Notes: generated by a model not told the origin, from the letters alone. Positions 19,277 through 28,051 are shown, numbered from the stretch's first letter. The stretch is 64,000 bases of DNA from Tisiphia sp964030975 (GCF_964030975.1 NZ_CAXIQH010000001.1:1674001-1738000); one strand, 5' to 3'. Made by a program: numbers and translations.

Positions 19277-20323
19277 ATGATAAATAATAGCATAGAAAAT
19301 AGTATAATTGGAATAGATTTAGCAAAAAATATTATGCACTTGGTGCAAGTTGATCAAAATGGCAAAAAAGTCGGTCATCAAAAAGTTAAAAGAGATGAGT
19401 TAATAGGATGTTTAAACAATCTCAATAAAAGTTCACTGGTGGTCATGGAAGCATGTGGAGGAGGTAATTATTGGTCGCAAGAAATTAACAAGCTTGATTT
19501 GCAAGTTAAGTTGATGAAAACAAAAGATGTAAAAATTTATGCAACATCGAGGCAGAAAAATGATTATAACGATGCCTTAGCAATATGTAAAGCTGCTCGC
19601 GATCCAGAGCTAAAAGATGTGTTACCCAAAAGCAAAGAGGAACAAGATATAAAATTTTTGCATAAAATCCGAAGTAATACGATCAGAGATCGAGTACAAA
19701 AAACTAATTCTACAATATCAAGTTTATATGAATATGGTTATAATACAAAATTAAGCAAAAATAAATTTTGCAAAGCATGTAAGTCGGAGGTAGAATTAGC
19801 GTATATAGAAGGTTATATAACTTCTGGGGTACAGTCAATTTTACTTTTAGAATGTGAAGAAATTGAGAATTTGTGTAACAAAGAAAAAACTTTAGAAAAG
19901 CTGATAATCAGTAATAATAAACAGAATGAGAAAGCTATTAGGTTGCAGACAATTTTTGGGATTGGAGCAATCAATGCTAGTTGTTTGAGCGTAGCACCAA
20001 TGGAAAATTACGCAACCCCGAGGGATTTTTCTGCGTCGCTTGGTTTGGTGCCAAAACAATACACCTCAGGAGATAAGATAGTTTTAGGAGGAATTAGCAA
20101 ACAAGGTGATAGATATGCTAGAACTATGTTGATTCAAGCTGCAAGAACAATAGCAATAAGAGCCAAAAGCGATAAAGAATCAAAAGATAAGCTAGTTCAG
20201 TGGGCAGTGAAGAAATTTGCTGAAAACAAATCATATAATATTATATGTGTTGGTTTAGCGAATAAATTAGCTAGAATAGCTTATGCAGTAGTTACCAATG
20301 GCAGCGAGTATGTCGCAAATTAG
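19277..20323 (+). CDS. IS1111-group transposase
   Basis: 348-residue DEDD recombinase of the IS110 family. The RuvC-like N-terminal part has IIGIDLAKN, VVMEACGGGNYW and KNDYNDALAICKAA. The C-terminal Tnp domain has QTIFGIGAINAS, RDFSASLGLVP and GGISKQGDRYARTMLIQAA, the last typical of the IS1111 group. The ATG at 19277 follows TAGGTCCATACC. It is full-length and identical in sequence to copy 2 over all I compared, so both may be functional. It acts on a circular intermediate guided by structured RNA in related elements. Confidence 0.93.
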   Translation: MINNSIENSIIGIDLAKNIMHLVQVDQNGKKVGHQKVKRDELIGCLNNLNKSSLVVMEACGGGNYWSQEINKLDLQVKLMKTKDVKIYATSRQKNDYNDALAICKAARDPELKDVLPKSKEEQDIKFLHKIRSNTIRDRVQKTNSTISSLYEYGYNTKLSKNKFCKACKSEVELAYIEGYITSGVQSILLLECEEIENLCNKEKTLEKLIISNNKQNEKAIRLQTIFGIGAINASCLSVAPMENYATPRDFSASLGLVPKQYTSGDKIVLGGISKQGDRYARTMLIQAARTIAIRAKSDKESKDKLVQWAVKKFAENKSYNIICVGLANKLARIAYAVVTNGSEYVAN

Positions 20324-20585
20324 CGCTGTTGGCAAGAAGGATAATTTATGTCAATTAAGCAAAAGAATGGCAATTGGTAAATATTGCGAGTAAGTTAGTA
20401 ACAATAAAGAGAACGAAAGTAAAAGAGTTAATGAAATAAGTATTCTGAACAAAATCCGCAATTATGTCGAGGCTCTAGAAGCCGTGGGAATGAGAGGTTA
20501 CTCAAGGATATTTAGAAGAATGCAGAAACCATTATGGCACTCGATGCCGAATATATGACCGCTTCCTTTGTGGCTCTATTTTTTA
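20324..20585 (+). ncRNA. candidate bridge RNA of the IS1111-type element (copy 1)
   Basis: Non-coding 3' end of the element. Two similar loop units are visible. Unit 1: TGTC (20465-20468), hairpin GGCT-ctaga-AGCC (20471-20483), then GGGAATGA (20486-20493). Unit 2: CCATTAT (20529-20535), hairpin GGCA-ctcga-TGCC (20536-20548), then ATATATGA (20551-20558). GGGAATGA equals the left target half with the core, and TGTC complements GACA of the right half. ATATATGA equals the element's right end with the core, and CCAUUAU pairs with ATGATGG at the left end with one G-U pair. This is a bridge-RNA layout. The extent of the transcript is unknown, and the region continues past the nested IS at 22224. Confidence 0.6.
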
Positions 20586-22217
20586 GTCTCCCCGTCAAAA
20601 GTCTAGAAGGATAATATATAATATGGTTAGCGGGTAAAAATATCTAGATAATCCATAAGAAAATGCTATAATATTGGCAGAAACCTTATGGATTGTATGA
20701 ATTATGCCGATAGAAGATATAATAAAATCCCAAAAACAAGGACAGCTTTTTGGTTATAAATTGACCGAAGAATTAAACCCTAATAACAAGTTATATAAAT
20801 TAAGATCGTTAATAAATTGGACTGTTTTAGAGGAATGGTTATTGACAAATGTTAATATCAAGAAATTTGGTAGGAATCGCAGATGTCACAGGTTATTACT
20901 TGGAGTAACTATGCTGCAAGCGATGTATAACCTGTCAGATGCTGCAGCTGAAGAAGAGCTGAGAGAGAACGTATATTGGCAATATTTTTGTGGTTGGGAA
21001 TATTTGCAGAAAGATGCTGAGATATCAGAAGCTAGTATACGAAGGTTTCGTGCTATATTAGGGGAAGAAGGATATAATGAGATATTAAAAGAATTAACAA
21101 GAATTGGTTGCAAAGTCGGAGTGCTTAAAAAAAAAGACTTAGCATCGATAATCGTTGATACTACAGTACAAATTAAGAATATTAAGTATCCTCATGATGT
21201 GTATTTGATGGATAAGGCAAGAATAGAGCTAGTAAAGTTATGTCATACTTTAGGCATTAAGTTACATGAGACATATGCCAAGCAATATAAAAAAGACATA
21301 GTAAAATTATGGAAATATAAGGATAATAGTAAAGCCAAAAAACGTAAGAAGGTAATGCAACATTTAAAGATATTGCTGGGTCGTTTAATAAGAATATGTC
21401 AGCGAGAAATAGCAAAAACAAAGTTAAGTTTGTCATTAAAGCAGCAAGAAATACTAAATAAGATTAAAAAGATTCAGGCACAATCTATACTGAGTAAAGC
21501 AGAGAAAGAGCGATATAAGGAGGATAATAAAGTATTATATAGTTTTCACGCACCGGAGGTAGAGTGCATAGGTAAAGGGAAATTAAACAAACCCTATGAG
21601 TTTGGTAACAAGGTTTCGATAGCAGTAAGTGGTCGAGGTAATTTTGTATTAGCGGCCAAATCATTTCATGGCAATCCATATGATGGTCATACATTATCGC
21701 AGACTGTAGAGGTTGTAAAGAAATTAACAGGAGTGGGAATAGCCAGGACATTTGTTGATTTAGGCTATAAGGGGAATAATTTTAAAGAAAAAGACAAGGT
21801 GTATAGCCCATATTGCAAGAAGAAGCTATCCTCAGATGATAAGGCAATGATCAAGAGAAGAAGTGCTATAGAGCCGATAATAGGACACCTTAAGCATTAT
21901 GGTAGAGTTGGCAGAAATTACTTAAAAGGAGTAATAGGAGATATAATAAATCCGTTAATTTCCGCTGTAGGATTGAACTTACGGTGTATTGGTAATCACC
22001 TTCTCAAAACAAATTTTTCTACATAAAAATGACTCAATAAAAGAAAATTAATCAAACGATTACAAAATCGTTAACAAATCATCGTGCAAAAAATTTCTAG
22101 AAATCATCTTTTTATATTAAAAATTTACATCAAAAGAATTAAACTCTAAAATTTTATACAAAAAATTTTTTGCTAAGCTGCTAATTTTTTAATTTTTTGC
22201 ACTTTTGACGGGGAGAC
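20586..22217 (+). mobile_element. IS5-superfamily element inserted in IS1111 copy 1
   Basis: 1632 bp with terminal inverted repeats GTCTCCCCGTCAAAAGT and its near-complement ACTTTTGACGGGGAGAC. It is flanked by the direct repeat TTTTTA (20580-20585, 22218-22223), and copy 2 of the IS1111 element shows the uninterrupted site GGCTCTATTTTTTATTTTC. It therefore came after the IS1111 insertion and cuts its 3' non-coding end. Confidence 0.88.
20704..22026 (+). CDS. IS5-superfamily DDE transposase (IS1182/IS1478-like)
   Basis: 440-residue transposase. The N-terminal part has a WTVLEEWLL segment, RCHRLLLGVTMLQAMYNLSD and SEASIRRFRAIL, an IS5-type DUF772-like domain. The catalytic core shows IIVDTTVQ (Asp), TFVDLGYKGN (Asp) and RRSAIEPIIGHLK (Glu). 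Between the two Asp residues lies a basic coiled insert of about 100 residues, as in IS1182/IS1478-type enzymes. Full length, with a start ATG at 20704. Subgroup assignment is less sure than superfamily. Confidence 0.85.
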   Translation: MPIEDIIKSQKQGQLFGYKLTEELNPNNKLYKLRSLINWTVLEEWLLTNVNIKKFGRNRRCHRLLLGVTMLQAMYNLSDAAAEEELRENVYWQYFCGWEYLQKDAEISEASIRRFRAILGEEGYNEILKELTRIGCKVGVLKKKDLASIIVDTTVQIKNIKYPHDVYLMDKARIELVKLCHTLGIKLHETYAKQYKKDIVKLWKYKDNSKAKKRKKVMQHLKILLGRLIRICQREIAKTKLSLSLKQQEILNKIKKIQAQSILSKAEKERYKEDNKVLYSFHAPEVECIGKGKLNKPYEFGNKVSIAVSGRGNFVLAAKSFHGNPYDGHTLSQTVEVVKKLTGVGIARTFVDLGYKGNNFKEKDKVYSPYCKKKLSSDDKAMIKRRSAIEPIIGHLKHYGRVGRNYLKGVIGDIINPLISAVGLNLRCIGNHLLKTNFST

Positions 22218-22272
22218 TTTTTATTTTCTTTATTGACAAATTCACTCGTCCATATATGACACAAAGTACATA

Positions 22273-22364
22273 CGTCATTGCGAGGAGCTACTTTAGTAGC
22301 GACGAAGCAATCTTGGTTACCTTTATGGATTGCTTCGTCGACCTACGGTCTTCCTCGCAATGAC
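22273..22364. repeat. dispersed palindromic repeat
   Basis: A near-complete palindrome: CGTCATTGCGAGGAGC ... GACGAAGCAATC on one arm and GGATTGCTTCGTCGACC ... CTCGCAATGAC on the other. It can fold into a long hairpin. The same family is seen at 4456, 42311, 61608 and 63502. Confidence 0.75.
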
Positions 22365-22410
22365 CAGTAGGCTCACAATGACGTTTCTAAACCCTACATA
22401 ACCAAACACA

Positions 22411-23046
22411 CTAATGATGATGATGGTGAGAACTCTCTCCACCCATTGCAACATTTCCTTCATCAAATGATTTATCATGTATACCACTGTCTAAAGAGGT
22501 GTCATGTGCAGAACTAGATGCCCCATATTCATCATGGGTTGTAGTACTTTTCTTAGTAGAAAAACAATCTTGTAGTGAACTTCCATCCAGAAGTGTAATA
22601 GTCTGAAATATCTCCATTTGTTCAAGAACTTTTTTTGTACTTACTCCTTCAGCAGGAATTTTACTATGAGTTTCTTTTACTAACTTAGTAAGTTCTTTAA
22701 CTTTGGGTTCCATAGATTTAGGGATTTTGACCTTTAAACCTTTACATCTTGGATCCTTAAGATTCTGTGCTACACCAAACATCATAGCGGCTACATCATC
22801 ATCCTGCTCTACTCCTATCCCTTGACCGAAACAAGCATATAGAGAAAAAGGAGCTTTTTGATGACCTAAAGCTAATGCTTGATAAAAGGCACCAGCTGCT
22901 AGCACCCCAAAACCTTCTTTCTCAGTTTTTGTACCTATTCCGGTTGTAAGTATCTCCCCCCTTATTTTATAATCGTGTGCTCCCATTCTATAATATTTAT
23001 CGGCGGTATTTAAGTCTTCTTCTGACTTGCTTTTCGATTTTGCCAT
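22411..23046 (-). CDS. Sel1-like repeat protein with native poly-His C-terminus
   Basis: 211 residues. The core (residues 13-90) resembles Sel1/TPR-type helical pairs: DLNTADKYYRMGAHDYK and VLAAGAFYQALALGHQKAP, followed by YACFGQGIGVEQDDDVAA. Such solenoid proteins commonly mediate protein contacts and are frequent in secreted proteins of intracellular bacteria. The C-terminus is low complexity, rich in Ser, Asp and His, and ends SSHHHHH. No signal peptide is seen. It is 60-70 percent similar to the gene immediately upstream in the transcription direction (23066-23710), 19 bases apart. Function unknown; an effector role is inference. Confidence 0.75.
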   Translation of the reverse strand: MAKSKSKSEEDLNTADKYYRMGAHDYKIRGEILTTGIGTKTEKEGFGVLAAGAFYQALALGHQKAPFSLYACFGQGIGVEQDDDVAAMMFGVAQNLKDPRCKGLKVKIPKSMEPKVKELTKLVKETHSKIPAEGVSTKKVLEQMEIFQTITLLDGSSLQDCFSTKKSTTTHDEYGASSSAHDTSLDSGIHDKSFDEGNVAMGGESSHHHHH

Positions 23047-23065
23047 AATAATATCCTCCTATTTA

Positions 23066-23710
23066 TCAGATACTAAAACCGTTTCTAGATGTACCACTAT
23101 TAGTATTTCTAGAATGATGATCTTTAGTAGCTATTGTTGTTTTATTGTGTTTTGGTAGATTCTTTGTTAATTGCAATATATGGGATTTCAAATCTTTTTC
23201 TTTAGAACTATCTTGGATAACTTTCTCAGTAAAACAATCTTGTAGTGATCTTCCGTTCGGAAGTTTGATAGTCTGAAATATCTCCATTTGTTTAAGAACT
23301 TTTTCCGTACTTACTCCTTCAGCAGGAATCTTAGCATGAGTTTTTCTTACTAACTCAGTAAGCTCTTCAGCTTTAGGTTGCATGGATTTAGGAATGTTGA
23401 TGTTTTTACCTTGACATCTTGGATCTTTGACATTTTGTGCCACAGCAAACATCATAGCGGCTATATCATCATCTTGCTTTACTCCTATTCCCTGACCGAA
23501 ACAAGCATATAGAGAAAAAGGAGCCTTTTGATGACCTAAAGCTAATGCTTGATAAAAGGCACCAGCTGCTAGCACCCCAAAACCTTCTTTCTCAGTTTTT
23601 GTACCTATTCCGGTTGTAAGTATCTCTCCCCTTATTTTATAATCGTGTTCTCCCATTCTGTAATATTTATCAGCGGTATTTAAGTCTTCTTCCAACTTTG
23701 TTTCTGCCAT
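23066..23710 (-). CDS. Sel1-like repeat protein, tandem paralog
   Basis: 214 residues, nearly identical to the neighbouring paralog over the first 160 residues, including YKIRGEILTTGIGTKTEKEG and YACFGQGIGVKQDDD. The last 50 residues differ completely: basic, with KNLPKHNKTTIATKDHH, and no His tail. A tandem duplication with divergent tails suggests the tail is where function or localisation differs. Both genes have an AGGAGG-type site just before the ATG (minus strand near 23055 and 23720). No known function. Confidence 0.75.
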   Translation of the reverse strand: MAETKLEEDLNTADKYYRMGEHDYKIRGEILTTGIGTKTEKEGFGVLAAGAFYQALALGHQKAPFSLYACFGQGIGVKQDDDIAAMMFAVAQNVKDPRCQGKNINIPKSMQPKAEELTELVRKTHAKIPAEGVSTEKVLKQMEIFQTIKLPNGRSLQDCFTEKVIQDSSKEKDLKSHILQLTKNLPKHNKTTIATKDHHSRNTNSGTSRNGFSI

Positions 23711-23810
23711 AATAATACCCTCCTATTTAGATACTACAATCAATCCTAGATAAAACTTTATCAGCATTTTGGACATCATGATAGAAGTTGTTTCTAGTAC
23801 TGTCATTTTA

Positions 23811-24875
23811 TTAAATAGCCCATTGTTGATTACCTTTAGTCTTATTATTGTTTTTAGTAGTTGCCTTAGTTTTATCTGTTGTTGCCTTTTTATTATCACC
23901 GTTCTTCTTATTGTTATTTTTTATAAGAGACTGACGAATCTGATCAGCTTCTTTCTTAATTGCTGCCTCTGCTATTTCTTTAGAGTGAGGTTCATATATT
24001 CCACGAAAAACCTCTTCACGTTCGGTAATAAAATTTTTATTTTTTTGATTCGGGTGTTGCTTTTCAGTTTCTTGGCATTTCTTGAGACCCTTAGCCCATT
24101 CATCCCTTACTTCATAATGCTCTACACATTCTGCTTTCTTAGTTTTAGCTGAACCCTGGATCTGCTCAAAACCGTTCCTTTCATTAGCCAAAAAGACTCT
24201 TTCTGGGTGATTCTTTGGTAGATGGGCAACTTTTTCTTCAAGCTTCTTTATCCTCTGTATTTCAGCAATACAACGTTTTTCATCATCTGTAGCTGTTTTA
24301 TAGGTTTGTTCAATATTTTGCCAAAGTCGCTTTTCTTCTTCTATTTGTTCAGGGGTTTTGGTTAATTTTTTCTTGGTCTCTTCATCAATGTCCCTACCTT
24401 CTTCAATAGCTTTTAATGCATCATCTAAATGTTTATTCTCTTCTTTTTGTTGATCAAGGAAATCCTTATGAAAAGAATCAAAAGCTTTATATACCCCAGC
24501 TACTTCTGCACGCCTTTCTATTTCCTCACGTGCTTTTTCTGCCGCCTCCTCTTCTAATCTTTTGACTTCGGCAGCTTTGTTCTCATCATTAACCAAAGAA
24601 GCAATTACCGCTTTAACGCGTTGTTCTTCTTCTTTAAGAGCCAACTCTAATTGCTCAAATATTTCCTTAATATTAGCAAATTCTGCAACTTCCGGATGGG
24701 CATCAAGGACATTGGCAAGCGTAGCCCTTAATGATTCGAAAGTAACAGGGTTTAAGCTTTTTACATGACTTTTGATATCATTAACAACATTCATTATCTG
24801 AGCAAAGTCTACACTATCTTTCTTCTTCCCTTTACCGTTATCAAAATCATCAGCCATTGTATCTATTTTCACCAT
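23811..24875 (-). CDS. coiled-coil protein of unknown function
   Basis: 354 residues, highly charged. Long heptad-like stretches occur at about residues 80-130 (LKEEEQRVKAVIASL, then RLEEEAAEKAREEIERR) and 160-230 (EEKRLWQNIEQTYKTA, EIQRIKKLEEK). The tail is rich in Asn, Lys and Thr (about residues 315-350, NNNKKNGDNKKATTDKTK). No signal peptide or membrane segment. An internal ATG six codons downstream (24857) is an alternative start. It lies just upstream of the Sel1-like pair on the same strand and may share their transcript. I do not recognise a family. Confidence 0.65.
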   Translation of the reverse strand: MVKIDTMADDFDNGKGKKKDSVDFAQIMNVVNDIKSHVKSLNPVTFESLRATLANVLDAHPEVAEFANIKEIFEQLELALKEEEQRVKAVIASLVNDENKAAEVKRLEEEAAEKAREEIERRAEVAGVYKAFDSFHKDFLDQQKEENKHLDDALKAIEEGRDIDEETKKKLTKTPEQIEEEKRLWQNIEQTYKTATDDEKRCIAEIQRIKKLEEKVAHLPKNHPERVFLANERNGFEQIQGSAKTKKAECVEHYEVRDEWAKGLKKCQETEKQHPNQKNKNFITEREEVFRGIYEPHSKEIAEAAIKKEADQIRQSLIKNNNKKNGDNKKATTDKTKATTKNNNKTKGNQQWAI

Positions 24876-25057
24876 CTTTAAGTTTAGTTGAAGTAGCTAT
24901 AATTTTAATTAAAATATAACCTACATTAAATAGTCAACTAATTTTTTATTAAAATATTATTATTTTTTGTTAATAAAAACAATATTCAATAACTCACTAG
25001 CATGAGATATGGTTTTGATGGTTAATACCCCCTTAATTTCATGTGGTATTTTAGCAA

Positions 25058-25203
25058 TAGACTTCCTGCATAAATCAATCTAGTTGGTGATTTTGTCGTC
25101 GAAACTTGCCTCCGCTCCTCACGTACGTCTATGTACGCTGCGGTGCTCGGCTTCGTTTCTCCTAAAAATCCCTCAACTATTTTTGACTTATGCAGGAAGT
25201 CTA
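25058..25203. repeat. 146-bp palindromic element, TIR type GACTTCCTGCATAA
   Basis: Inverted ends TAGACTTCCTGCATAAATCAA and TTGACTTATGCAGGAAGTCTA enclose a palindromic centre (CACGTACGTCTATGTACG). The same element is at 52911-53060. It is a separate MITE-like family from the 140-bp one that lies 60 bases downstream. Confidence 0.7.
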
Positions 25204-25265
25204 ATATCTCTTTTATTCCCCTCGGGGATAATTACTGTGGTAATATTCTCTCTAACTGCCGCTGA

Positions 25266-25405
25266 TATAGTGAAACCTATTGAATTAGGTGATACAAACT
25301 TTGTGTTAACCTTGCGAAAGCAGGTATCTAGATTCCCGCCTTCGCGGGAATGACAACTTACAATCGTTATGTTCTTTATCACCTAATCCTATGAGCATAA
25401 CTATA
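25266..25405 (+). mobile_element. 140-bp MITE, copy D (reference copy)
   Basis: Left end TATAGTGAAACCTATTGAAT, right end ATCCTATGAGCATAACTATA. The two ends are inverted repeats over about 30 bases with a few mismatches (shared ATTAGGTGATA). The centre holds two hairpins, CCTGCGAAAGCAGG-like and TTCCCGCCTTCGCGGGAA. Termini begin with TA, consistent with TA target duplication. No coding capacity, so it must be moved in trans. It abuts the stop codon of the TPR gene. Confidence 0.85.
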
Positions 25406-27037
25406 TCAAATATCAGATTTAGTTGCAGTTGGGAAATCCAATATAACTGCTTTATTATTAGCTTCTTGCCTTTTTTTGTCTTGTGAGTCCAGTAACTTTA
25501 CTTTAGACATTAGAGCATTATACATCTTTCCTATTTCCTCTTCTTTACCTAGCTTAGAACAAGCTATACCCTTTTCTTCCCATGCCTCTATAAACCATTG
25601 GTCTATATCAATCACTTTATCACAGTATTTAATTGCTTCAGAATATTTACCAATAAAATTACAAATACGTGCTTTATATACCATAATAGCTATGTTATCT
25701 GGTGTGAGTTCGCATACTTTATTAATAGCAATCAATGCTTCATCCATTCTGCCTACACTTTCTAAATAAATAGTTTGTGATAAAGCTAAACTGATGGCTA
25801 GTTTCTTATTAGTTGGATCAATATTAACAGCACGTTCTAGATATTTTATTGATTCTTCCTGTTTTCCTAATTGTCTTAGTGTTGATGCTTTATATTCTAA
25901 AGCCTTACTATTTTTTATATTCATCATTAATAAGGCGTTTTGGCAAATAATAGCCTCTTCATACCTTTCTAATTTATGTAGAGCTATTATTTTATATTCA
26001 AGAATTTCTGGACTATCTTGTTGTCCAGAATTACTTGCAGTTTCATCATAAACCTTAAGAACCTCTTCATACTTCTCTAGCAAGTATAAACAACATGCTT
26101 TACAATGTAATGTGAATATGTCATGGGGAGACGCTATTAATGCTGTGTTAAGTACATCAAAAGCTTCTTCAAAATTGTTTAATTGCATCAGGCAAATTGC
26201 TTTACTTTGCAATGCTGTTAAAGAAGATTTTATAATTAGAAATCTATCATAATATTCTAAGGCTTTTTTATATTTGTTTAGTTTGAAGTATGATTTTGCT
26301 TGATATTCCAAACCACATTGCTTTGCAAATTCACTACATTCCTTTAATTGTAACAACGCAGCAAAACAGTCAATCGCTTCTTCATATTTTTTCAATCGAA
26401 ATAAGCACTCTGCTTTACCAAGAAGAAAGGTGCTATCATCATGTTTTAATGCTAATCCTTTTTCAAAATATTCTAAGGCTTCTTTATATTTCTCTAATTC
26501 AAATAGACAGGTTGTTCTTCCCAGTAGTGCTTTCCTGTGTATATATTGTATATCTGCACATTGATGGATAATTTTATCAAAAATATTAATAGCTTCTTCA
26601 TATAGCTTTTGTTCAATATATTTGTTCCCTTTTTTGATCCATGAATATTTTTCTTTATTCACGTATAGATTAAGAGTCTTTAGTGCATAATTTTTACTTC
26701 CCAAAGCATAGTTATAATGTTTTAATACTTTGTCGTAACGTTTTATAGAAGTAGTATATGCTAGATATTCTAAATCTTTTAAAGCCCTTATTCCACCATT
26801 TGTTGAATCTAATGTTAGTGCTTTCTTCCAGCAATTAGTAGCTTCCTCATAATTTTTTATTTTCCTATATGTACAACCTTCGTACCACCATACATAATAA
26901 ACATATGCCTCACCAGGCTTTAGTTTAAGTATTTCATCGCAACATTTAATTGTTTCAGAACTATCATAGATATACCCTAGTTCACCCAAGAGAATATCTA
27001 GTCTTGTTAAGTCACCATAATTATTTTTTTCTGACAT
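25406..27037 (-). CDS. tetratricopeptide repeat (TPR) protein
   Basis: 543 residues made almost wholly of TPR-like 34-residue units, recognisable by repeated (L/Y)xxxxKYEEA(I/L)xx(F/Y) pieces: KYKEALEYFEKGL, KYEEAIDCFAALL, KYKKALEYYDRFL, RYEEAIICQNALL, KYSEAIKYCDKVI. About ten or more units are visible. TPR solenoids bind peptides of partner proteins. No signal peptide. The stop codon directly abuts MITE copy D, so the native C-terminus may have been trimmed. Partner and pathway are unknown. Confidence 0.8.
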   Translation of the reverse strand: MSEKNNYGDLTRLDILLGELGYIYDSSETIKCCDEILKLKPGEAYVYYVWWYEGCTYRKIKNYEEATNCWKKALTLDSTNGGIRALKDLEYLAYTTSIKRYDKVLKHYNYALGSKNYALKTLNLYVNKEKYSWIKKGNKYIEQKLYEEAINIFDKIIHQCADIQYIHRKALLGRTTCLFELEKYKEALEYFEKGLALKHDDSTFLLGKAECLFRLKKYEEAIDCFAALLQLKECSEFAKQCGLEYQAKSYFKLNKYKKALEYYDRFLIIKSSLTALQSKAICLMQLNNFEEAFDVLNTALIASPHDIFTLHCKACCLYLLEKYEEVLKVYDETASNSGQQDSPEILEYKIIALHKLERYEEAIICQNALLMMNIKNSKALEYKASTLRQLGKQEESIKYLERAVNIDPTNKKLAISLALSQTIYLESVGRMDEALIAINKVCELTPDNIAIMVYKARICNFIGKYSEAIKYCDKVIDIDQWFIEAWEEKGIACSKLGKEEEIGKMYNALMSKVKLLDSQDKKRQEANNKAVILDFPTATKSDI

Positions 27038-27719
27038 ATTTTCCTATATTTCTAACCACTATTATAAAATTACACAGCAATGGTTATTAGAAGCTTATCA
27101 TATCAACTTTACTAATATATTCTCTAGTTCTTCTTTACTTTCTGTCATAATTCTTATTTTTCTAATTAATTTATCGCTTTTATTTTTATCCATGATAGCA
27201 TTATTCACTTTCGTTATTTTTCCTAACTTTTCCTACAAATACCTACAATATATCCACATTTGCTGTGGTATTTTTATGATACAATAAGCGAAAAATAAGC
27301 TCCAACTATTTGTCAATTGGGTAGACGGTAAGAGGAAAATCACTGATTAATTGACAGAACGTATTCCCCTCAAGTTATTAGATAATGTTGTAAGTATAAT
27401 GACTATCAGTGATAATTTTCAGATCATTAACATTAATCACTTCTGCAACTCTTCAGGTTAATTGAGTATATATCTAAAGAAAATTAGTTTTGTAGTATTT
27501 TAGCAATAGATTTTTGCTACTAGTATGATATCATAAGCCAGCTAATTTATTGATATATCAAAGTTTTACAACTAATTAGAAACCCCATAATCCTTACAAT
27601 GGATTTAATTTAAATTAATACAATCAAAAATTAAATATTGATTTTAATTAAATTTATATATAATTTCTTGTAATTATAATTACTAAACCATTGTAAATAA
27701 TATTTATAGAAGGTATAAA
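27038..27719. other. gene-poor stretch with an IS630 scrap
   Basis: No convincing gene. At 27377-27411 the sequence TTAGATAATGTTGTAAGTAT and the following TGACTATCAG match the coding region of the IS630 transposase (compare 15435-15470) with one or two changes, so it is a small relic of that element. The rest is AT-rich with short reading frames only. Confidence 0.5.
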
Positions 27720-27980
27720 ATGCTAGAAAATAATTCAGAACAAGAAGATATATGGCGTAATGAATTAGGAGAGACCTATGAAGAACAGGAGAGTCGTTTA
27801 GATCGTGAAGAATCTGTTAGAAAACGCAATGCAATTATATTTGTTTTTATTCCTATGGTAATTGGATTCCTAATATTTACTCATTTTTTTCTTAATTCAA
27901 TATCAGAAAAGAACAAACTGAGGAATCAACAACAATCAACTATCAATAATGGTCAAGATACAAAGGAAAAAAATAATTAA
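27720..27980 (+). CDS. small single-span membrane protein
   Basis: 86 residues: an acidic N-terminal half (EQEDIWRNELGETYEEQESR), a basic RKR, one hydrophobic segment (about residues 38-58, IIFVFIPMVIGFLIFTHFF), and an Asn/Gln/Lys-rich tail. It probably has its N-terminus in the cytoplasm. The ATG at 27720 follows AGAAGG, a good ribosome binding site. No family recognised; no neighbours on the same strand to hint at function. Confidence 0.55.
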   Translation: MLENNSEQEDIWRNELGETYEEQESRLDREESVRKRNAIIFVFIPMVIGFLIFTHFFLNSISEKNKLRNQQQSTINNGQDTKEKNN

Positions 27981-28051
27981 ATTATATTGTAAAATCGGGA
28001 ATAGTAATTTACATATTATCAAATCGTCAATTATGTAAGGAGATTCATTTT

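Larger units (their letters stand above)
19170..22255 (+). mobile_element. IS110-family (IS1111 group) element, copy 1, interrupted
   Basis: Net length 1448 bp after removing the nested element (20586-22217 plus 6-bp duplicate), the same as copy 2. Subterminal inverted repeats are TGGACGAGTGAA and TTCACTCGTCCA. Both copies lie inside the palindromic repeat: GCGGGA-ATGA on the left and ATGA-CA on the right, so the exchange point is within ATGA. The long non-coding part is at the 3' end, as in the IS1111 group. Confidence 0.9.

Noticed and set aside
25188..25382. 64-residue frame MIKNITIVSCHSREGGNL on the minus strand (also at 35949-36146)
   Set aside because: It is translation of the MITE and flanking repeat; the same peptide appears wherever the repeat lies.
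27098..27193. 31-codon minus-strand frame starting MDKNKSDKLIRKIRIM
   Set aside because: Lysine-rich and AT-rich like random frames here, no ribosome site and no family likeness.
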